DNA of 9,256 nucleotides from positions 1-9,256 of the forward strand of contig JAIRTK010000498.1 in assembly GCA_031254955.1 (NCBI GenBank), read 5' to 3'. Positions 5,882 to 9,256 of this stretch are shown piece by piece. The stretch comes from Opitutaceae bacterium. GTDB lineage: Bacteria; Verrucomicrobiota; Verrucomicrobiia; Opitutales; Opitutaceae. A program made the translations under genes and the position numbers. Position 1 is the first letter of the stretch; the number at the start of each line of letters is the position of its first letter. Under the pieces are notes generated by a model that worked only from the letters and a program-made list of their open reading frames with translations, made no database searches and had not been told where the DNA came from.

Positions 5882-7072
5882 ATGAACGAAATCGAAATCA
5901 TCATCTGCCTCCTGCTGCTCTTCATGAGCGTGCCCGATCTTTGCGGCAGCGTTGGCCGGCCCGCGCTGGCGTATCCGGTGTTCGTGGTGTCCGGCCTGCT
6001 GCTCGCGCCCTTCGCCGAGCCGGCCGTGCACAACATGCTCGTCGAGGCCGGCCATGTCGGGTTTTTGCTGCTGCTTTTCGAGGTCGGCCTCGAAATCGAG
6101 CTGCCGCGTCTGCGGGTGTTTGCGCGTCCGTTGGCGCGCGCGTTTTTTTGGTCGCTGGTGCAGTATCCGCTCGTCTTCGCGCTCGCCTATGTTCTCGCCG
6201 GACTCAGGCCGGTCGGTTGTTTCATCGCTTGCGCCGCTTTCACGGGTTGCTCGGTGGGCATGGGGTATCCGGGTTGGAAAAACTATCCCGGTCTCGCCCC
6301 TGATCGCCGCCGGCAAATTCTCCTGATGATGCTCGCGCTGGAGATTTTTTCCATCGTGCTGCTTTCCGTCGAGACCACGCTCTACCAGAGCGGCGTGCGT
6401 TGGGTGCTGGTCGCGCAGCTTGCCGGCATCGTCGCGGTGGTCGGTTTCATCGGGTGGTTTTCGCGTCACTTGAAAACCTTGTTCGGGCACATTTTGAAAC
6501 GCACCACGCATTGGCGCGTGCACCTGATCGTGCTGCTCGTGCTCGTCGTGTGCGCCATCGGCCAGCGCCTCGGGTTGTCCGCCATCAAGACCGCTTTTTT
6601 CCTCGGTCTTTTCCTCAGCCGGATCACCCACGAGGGCAGGCGGCTTGAGCACTTCATCGCCCCCATCAGCCGCCGGTTCCTCATTCCGATTTTTTTCTTC
6701 GCGCTCGGTCTGCAAATCCCTCGCGAGTTTCTTTTTTCGCCGCCCGGGCTTGGCGCGTTCGCGGCGGCGGCGGCGGTCTTGTTGCTGCGCTGGGGGCTGC
6801 ATCGTTTTGTGTTTTCCATCGGCGGCGACCGTCGCGCCTTCCTGCTCCTTTGCCCCAACCTCACCATCGCCGCGCTTGCCGCCGGCACGTTGTTGCACGA
6901 GGGCACGTCCGCGCGCGCCGCCTCCTGGGTGCTGCTCACCGGTCTGTTCATCACCATCCCGTCCATCTTTTTGCTGCCGGGTCAGAAGGAGGACGAAGGA
7001 GCACCCGGACTCCCCCGTCCCAACCGGCCCGCCTCCCGTTCGCATCCGCCTTCCGAGGGCGAGTCCATGTGA
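5882..7072 (+). CDS. CPA2-type cation:proton antiporter (Na_H_Exchanger domain)
   Basis: This 396-residue, strongly hydrophobic inner-membrane protein has about 12 predicted membrane segments. It resembles the monovalent cation:proton antiporter-2 family (KefB/RosB-like), which exchanges K+ or Na+ for H+. Family-like features are the LLLLFEVGLEIELPRL stretch at 62-77 (compare LAGLE in relatives), RRRQILLMMLALEIFSIVLL at about 142-161, and FFFALGLQIP at 271-280. The last 30 residues are a polar Pro/Arg-rich tail. The cytosolic TrkA-N (RCK) domain of full KefB/KefC is absent. At the segment where relatives usually carry a transport Asp, I see Glu154 in LALE; this assignment is from memory of the family. 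The ATG at 5882 is preferred over a GTG at 5795, because the extra residues are encoded by the tandem repeats. Substrate ion unknown. Confidence 0.85.
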   Translation: MNEIEIIICLLLLFMSVPDLCGSVGRPALAYPVFVVSGLLLAPFAEPAVHNMLVEAGHVGFLLLLFEVGLEIELPRLRVFARPLARAFFWSLVQYPLVFALAYVLAGLRPVGCFIACAAFTGCSVGMGYPGWKNYPGLAPDRRRQILLMMLALEIFSIVLLSVETTLYQSGVRWVLVAQLAGIVAVVGFIGWFSRHLKTLFGHILKRTTHWRVHLIVLLVLVVCAIGQRLGLSAIKTAFFLGLFLSRITHEGRRLEHFIAPISRRFLIPIFFFALGLQIPREFLFSPPGLGAFAAAAAVLLLRWGLHRFVFSIGGDRRAFLLLCPNLTIAALAAGTLLHEGTSARAASWVLLTGLFITIPSIFLLPGQKEDEGAPGLPRPNRPASRSHPPSEGESM

Positions 7073-7110
7073 GGTCATGTGGTCGGGGTCGGGGGCGGAA
7101 GCGTCCGGAC

Positions 7111-7360
7111 TCTTTCGTCTTCCCTCTTTATCGTTCTCGTGTTTCGTTCTCGTTTTCTTTCTCTTTCTCTTTCTCTTTCTACCTCAACGATACCGCCGTC
7201 CTCCCCCCCCAAAAAAAAGCGGCATTGCATCTCCTCCCCGGCGACATCGCTCGGAGGAGAAAGCGGAAAGAGAAAGAAGAACGAGAAAGAGGAAAGAAGA
7301 AAGAGAATGAAGAACGAGGAACGAGAACGAGAACGAGGAGAGGGGACGAGGGAAGAGGAT
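7111..7360. repeat. Pyrimidine/purine inverted repeat 2, with T-C8-A8 junction
   Basis: A pyrimidine tract (7111-7185) includes 3.8 copies of the hexamer TTTCTC at 7158-7180. A mixed centre follows, then a purine tract (7253-7360). Complementary pairs include TCGTTCTCGTT at 7144-7154 with 7320-7330, CTTTCTCTTTC at 7157-7167 with 7266-7276, and TCTCCTCC at 7230-7237 with 7253-7260. The centre carries T followed by C8 (7203-7210) and A8 (7211-7218). CTTTATCGTTC at 7126-7136 also occurs in repeat 1 at 5474-5484. It fills most of the 414-bp gap between antiporter and rpoZ. Reading frames through it are Arg/Glu- or Ser/Phe-repeat artefacts. Confidence 0.7.
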
Positions 7361-7417
7361 GCTTGGGTTTGCGATGTCCCCCTCCTCCCTCCTTGCTTTT
7401 CCCGCCGGAGAAACTCC

Positions 7418-7449
7418 TTGACCATTCCTCCATTTTGCCATGCTTTAAC
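7418..7449 (+). promoter_or_regulatory. Candidate rpoZ promoter
   Basis: TTGACC at 7418-7423 resembles a -35 box. TTTAAC at 7444-7449 is preceded by TG one base earlier (TGCTTTAAC), resembling an extended -10. The spacing of 20 bp is longer than ideal. It lies about 38 bp before the rpoZ start codon, just after the purine arm of repeat 2 ends. Confidence 0.35.
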
Positions 7450-7486
7450 GCCTTTTCACTTTTCACCAACACTACACACTCCATCC

Positions 7487-7687
7487 ATGAGAGACGACTA
7501 CCTGAAGGAAGCCCATAGAGTCATCCCCGACGCCAACTTGCTCGTCAACGTCGTGTCCCGCCGTGTGAAACAGCTCAAGCACGGCAGCCGTCCCTTGGTC
7601 GAGTCGCTGGAGAAACTTTCCTCCGAGGATATCGCGTTGCGCGAGATCATCGAGGGCAGGATCAGCTACGAAACCGCCTCCAAGTAG
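7487..7687 (+). CDS. rpoZ: DNA-directed RNA polymerase omega subunit
   Basis: The small protein (66 residues) matches the omega subunit, which binds the beta' C-terminus and aids RNA polymerase assembly. Recognisable parts are the helical core NLLVNVVSRRVKQL at 17-30 with a following G33, PLVE at 36-39, and SSEDIALREIIEGRIS at 45-60, which matches the conserved 'iAl.Ei..g.I' stretch. E. coli omega has about 91 residues, so this is a short version, ending soon after the conserved core. The ATG at 7487 is used; the frame upstream is repeat-derived Arg/Glu-rich sequence. The leader (CACTACACACTCCATCC) has no Shine-Dalgarno motif. rpoZ precedes smpB by 213 bp. Confidence 0.87.
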   Translation: MRDDYLKEAHRVIPDANLLVNVVSRRVKQLKHGSRPLVESLEKLSSEDIALREIIEGRISYETASK

Positions 7688-7900
7688 GCGGCCTGCCCGC
7701 CGCCCGCTCCCATCGCCGTTCGACGCCGCCGGGGACGCGTTTTGCGCGCCGTGTTCTTTCGTGCCCTCCCGCCTCCGCCTCTCCAGCGTTTTCTCGCACA
7801 TCCAGCGCCAGCGCCCTCCGCCTCTCCAGCGCCTTCCCGCAGTTCTTCCCGTCTCTTCCGTCCCTCTCCGCCTCTCTCCGCCTCTCCAACCACGCCGGTC
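7688..7900 (+). repeat. Pyrimidine-rich smpB leader with direct repeats
   Basis: CCTCCGCCTCTCCAGCG occurs identically at 7772-7788 and 7815-7831. Shorter CTCCGCCTCTC copies follow at about 7864-7887. The whole spacer is C/T-rich on the coding strand up to the smpB start. Its translation would be Pro/Ser/Ala low-complexity sequence, so it is treated as noncoding. No promoter stands out. Confidence 0.6.
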
Positions 7901-8380
7901 ATGTCCGCCGCCAAGAAAAAAACCGGAAAACGCTACACCGAAATCCGCAACGCCAAAGCCGGGCGGGATTATTTCGTGGACGAGCGTTTCGAGGCAGGCA
8001 TCGCCCTCAAAGGCACCGAGGTAAAATCCATCCGCGCCGGACGCGCGCAAATCAACGACGCCTTTGGCCGCTTCGAAAAAGGCGAACTCTGGCTCCACGG
8101 CGCGCACATCGAGGAATACGCCTTTGGCAACATCTACAACCACGACGCCCGCGGCGTCCGCAAGCTGCTGCTCCACCGCCATGAAATCCGAAAGATCGCC
8201 CAAGCGCTCCAAGCCGGCGGACGCGCGCTCATCCCGTTGCGCATGTATTTCAAGGACGGCCTCGTGAAACTCGAAGTCGCGCTCTGCTCCGGGAAAAAAC
8301 TCTTCGACAAGCGCGACGACCTCAAAAAGAAGGCCGAACTGCGCGAAGTCGAAAAAGCGCTCAAATACCGGCGGCGCTGA
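7901..8380 (+). CDS. smpB: SsrA-binding protein SmpB
   Basis: SmpB binds tmRNA and delivers it to stalled ribosomes for trans-translation and tagging of the incomplete protein. At 159 residues it has the usual length. Typical motifs are EIRNAKAGRDYFVDERFEAG at 14-33, ALKGTEVKSIRAGRAQINDA at 35-54, LHRHEIRKI at 91-99, and the GKKLFDKRDDLKKK stretch at 131-144. It ends in a basic C-terminal tail that should fold along the mRNA channel. The frame is open upstream to about 7742, but that part is Pro/Ser low-complexity encoded by pyrimidine repeats. The ATG at 7901 gives the normal SmpB N-terminus with a Lys-rich lead-in. No Shine-Dalgarno motif precedes it. The tmRNA gene ssrA is not in this window. 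Confidence 0.97.
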   Translation: MSAAKKKTGKRYTEIRNAKAGRDYFVDERFEAGIALKGTEVKSIRAGRAQINDAFGRFEKGELWLHGAHIEEYAFGNIYNHDARGVRKLLLHRHEIRKIAQALQAGGRALIPLRMYFKDGLVKLEVALCSGKKLFDKRDDLKKKAELREVEKALKYRRR

Positions 8381-8407
8381 CGAAAAGAAGGAAGCAGCCC
8401 TTCCCCT

Positions 8408-8423
8408 CCCCCCCCAAAAAAAA
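8408..8423. repeat. C8-A8 homopolymer junction
   Basis: T followed by C8 (8408-8415) and A8 (8416-8423) repeats exactly the T-C8-A8 string at 7202-7218. Here it directly abuts the pyrimidine arm of inverted repeat 3, some 28 bp after the smpB stop. Such runs are prone to slippage. Confidence 0.8.
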
Positions 8424-8517
8424 TCGTTCTCTTACTCTTAATCGCTCTCGTTCTCGTTCTCTCTTTTAAGAGGTTTCAGAAAAGAGAACGAGAACGAGTA
8501 AGAGAACGAGAACGATT
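8422..8517. repeat. Pyrimidine/purine inverted repeat 3
   Basis: CTCGTTCTCGTTCTC at 8447-8461 is perfectly complementary to 8484-8498. AATCGTTCTC at 8422-8431 pairs with 8508-8517, and CTCTTAC at 8429-8435 pairs with GTAAGAG at 8498-8504. The arms are built of the hexamer CGTTCT (AGAACG). The ~22-nt centre contains CTTTTAAGAGG. It lies between smpB and thrH and could form a long hairpin able to end smpB transcription, although no classic U-tract follows. It shares architecture and the hexamer with repeats 1 and 2. Confidence 0.75.
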
Positions 8518-8561
8518 GAAAGAATGATTGGAAGAACGGTTGAAAGAGCGATTGCCTGTTC
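8514..8561 (+). repeat. Imperfect 12-bp tandem repeats
   Basis: GATTGAAAGAAT, GATTGGAAGAAC and GGTTGAAAGAGC follow one another at 8514-8549. A partial fourth unit begins GATTG at 8550. TTGAAA at 8540-8545 with GTATTG at 8563-8568 (17-bp spacing) is a weak promoter-like pair for thrH. Confidence 0.55.
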
Positions 8562-8624
8562 CGTATTGCCCCTTCCGTATCGCGCCTCGACACCCCTGAA
8601 AATTTCCCAACACTTTTCCGCCGC

Positions 8625-9230
8625 GTGAAAAAACAAGCCATCATCACCATGGACCTGGAGGGCGTGCTCGTGCCCGAAATCTGGATCGCCGTCGCCGGGA
8701 AAACCGGCATCGCCGACCTCCGCCGCACCACGCGCGACGAACCGGACTACGACAAACTCATGCGCGAACGGCTCGCGCTCCTCGACCGGCACCACCTCGG
8801 CCTCTCCGACATCCAAGCCGTGATCGACACCCTCGCCCCGCTCCCCGGAGCCAAGGCCTTTCTCGACGAACTCCGCGCCCGCGCCCAAGTCATCCTGCTC
8901 TCCGACACCTTCGAGCAATTCGCCCGTCCGCTCATGCGCCAGCTCGCCTGGCCCACCCTGCTCTGCCACCGCCTCGTCGTGGAAAACGACCGCATCACCG
9001 ATTACGCCATCCGCTTCCCCAACCACAAACAAGCGACCGTCGCCGCGCTGAAAAAACTCAACTACCGCGTCATCTCCGCCGGCGACTCCTTCAACGACAC
9101 CACCATGCTCGCCGAAGCCGACACCGGCTGCCTCTTCCACGCCCCGCAAAACGTCCGCGCCCTCTTCCCGCAATTCCCCGCCTACGACGACTACGCGGAA
9201 CTCCTCGCCGCGATGACGGCGCAACTCTGA
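8625..9230 (+). CDS. thrH: ThrH-like HAD phosphatase (phosphoserine phosphatase / homoserine phosphotransferase)
   Basis: This 201-residue HAD-superfamily protein closely resembles Pseudomonas ThrH, which hydrolyses phosphoserine and can transfer the phosphate to homoserine. It would link serine and threonine synthesis in the cytoplasm. Motif I is MDLEGVLVPEIW at 9-20, with nucleophile Asp10 and Glu12 in the DxE form typical of ThrH and unlike the DxD of most HADs. Motif II is Ser93 in LLSDTF, motif III Lys135, and motif IV GDSFNDTTML at 153-162 with Asp154 and Asp158. RPLMRQLAWPTLLCH (101-115) and FHAPQNV (171-177) are also ThrH-like. The start is a GTG at 8625: the next ATG (Met9) would remove the first beta-strand, which must precede Asp10. 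The gene stands alone after a 244-bp gap, with no Shine-Dalgarno motif. Confidence 0.92.
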   Translation: MKKQAIITMDLEGVLVPEIWIAVAGKTGIADLRRTTRDEPDYDKLMRERLALLDRHHLGLSDIQAVIDTLAPLPGAKAFLDELRARAQVILLSDTFEQFARPLMRQLAWPTLLCHRLVVENDRITDYAIRFPNHKQATVAALKKLNYRVISAGDSFNDTTMLAEADTGCLFHAPQNVRALFPQFPAYDDYAELLAAMTAQL

Positions 9231-9256
9231 GCCATTTCCCCTTCACCAGACCTGTT

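Noticed and set aside
5801..7078. Minus-strand open frame spanning the antiporter
   Set aside because: Charged Arg/Glu/Gln-rich sequence with no domain; the plus strand gives a clean polytopic membrane protein.
7075..7484. Several overlapping small frames encoding Arg/Glu or Ser/Phe repeats near inverted repeat 2
   Set aside because: They are translations of the hexanucleotide and purine/pyrimidine tracts, present in several frames on both strands, with no unique sequence.
8422..8517. CRISPR-like array from the repeated hexamers
   Set aside because: Repeats are 6-12 bp without unique spacers of constant length; no cas genes are present.

Overview
The window is a high-GC bacterial chromosome segment with eight intact protein genes in two divergent blocks. 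The gene set is mostly housekeeping: thymidylate kinase, threonyl-tRNA synthetase, RNA polymerase omega subunit, SmpB and a ThrH-type phosphatase. The four-helix-bundle 'suffix' protein, the TGS-less ThrRS, the absence of Shine-Dalgarno motifs and the repeat-loaded gaps suggest Verrucomicrobiota, perhaps Opitutaceae. That placement is an inference from family resemblance, not a database result.

Left block, minus strand, in transcription order. thrS (5254-3347) is followed after 18 bp by a four-helix-bundle protein (3328-2750). A G-rich repeat-bearing spacer of 278 bp comes next. A PfkB-family sugar kinase (2471-1338) is then followed after 36 bp by tmk (1301-393). Spacing suggests two transcription units, thrS-4HB and pfkB-tmk. 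Downstream of tmk, positions 1-392 hold no gene but contain two related palindromic elements, both bounded by GGTAGGG...CCCTACC.

Right block, plus strand. A CPA2-type cation:proton antiporter (5882-7072), rpoZ (7487-7687), smpB (7901-8380) and thrH (8625-9230) each stand apart with 213-414 bp gaps, so they are probably separate or loosely linked units. SmpB works in trans-translation with tmRNA, omega in RNA polymerase assembly, ThrH in serine/threonine metabolism and the antiporter in ion and pH homeostasis. No ssrA gene is present.

The gaps are the least ordinary part. Three of them (5449-5620, 7111-7360, 8422-8517) carry the same architecture: a long pyrimidine tract, a short centre, then a long purine tract that can pair back to it. 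Two of them also carry an identical T-C8-A8 junction. None of the eight genes has a recognisable Shine-Dalgarno motif. Most leaders are pyrimidine- or C/A-rich. Tmk carries an 88-residue Lys/Ala/Pro tail built of 13 pentads. I see no defence system, CRISPR array, tRNA, rRNA or transposase.
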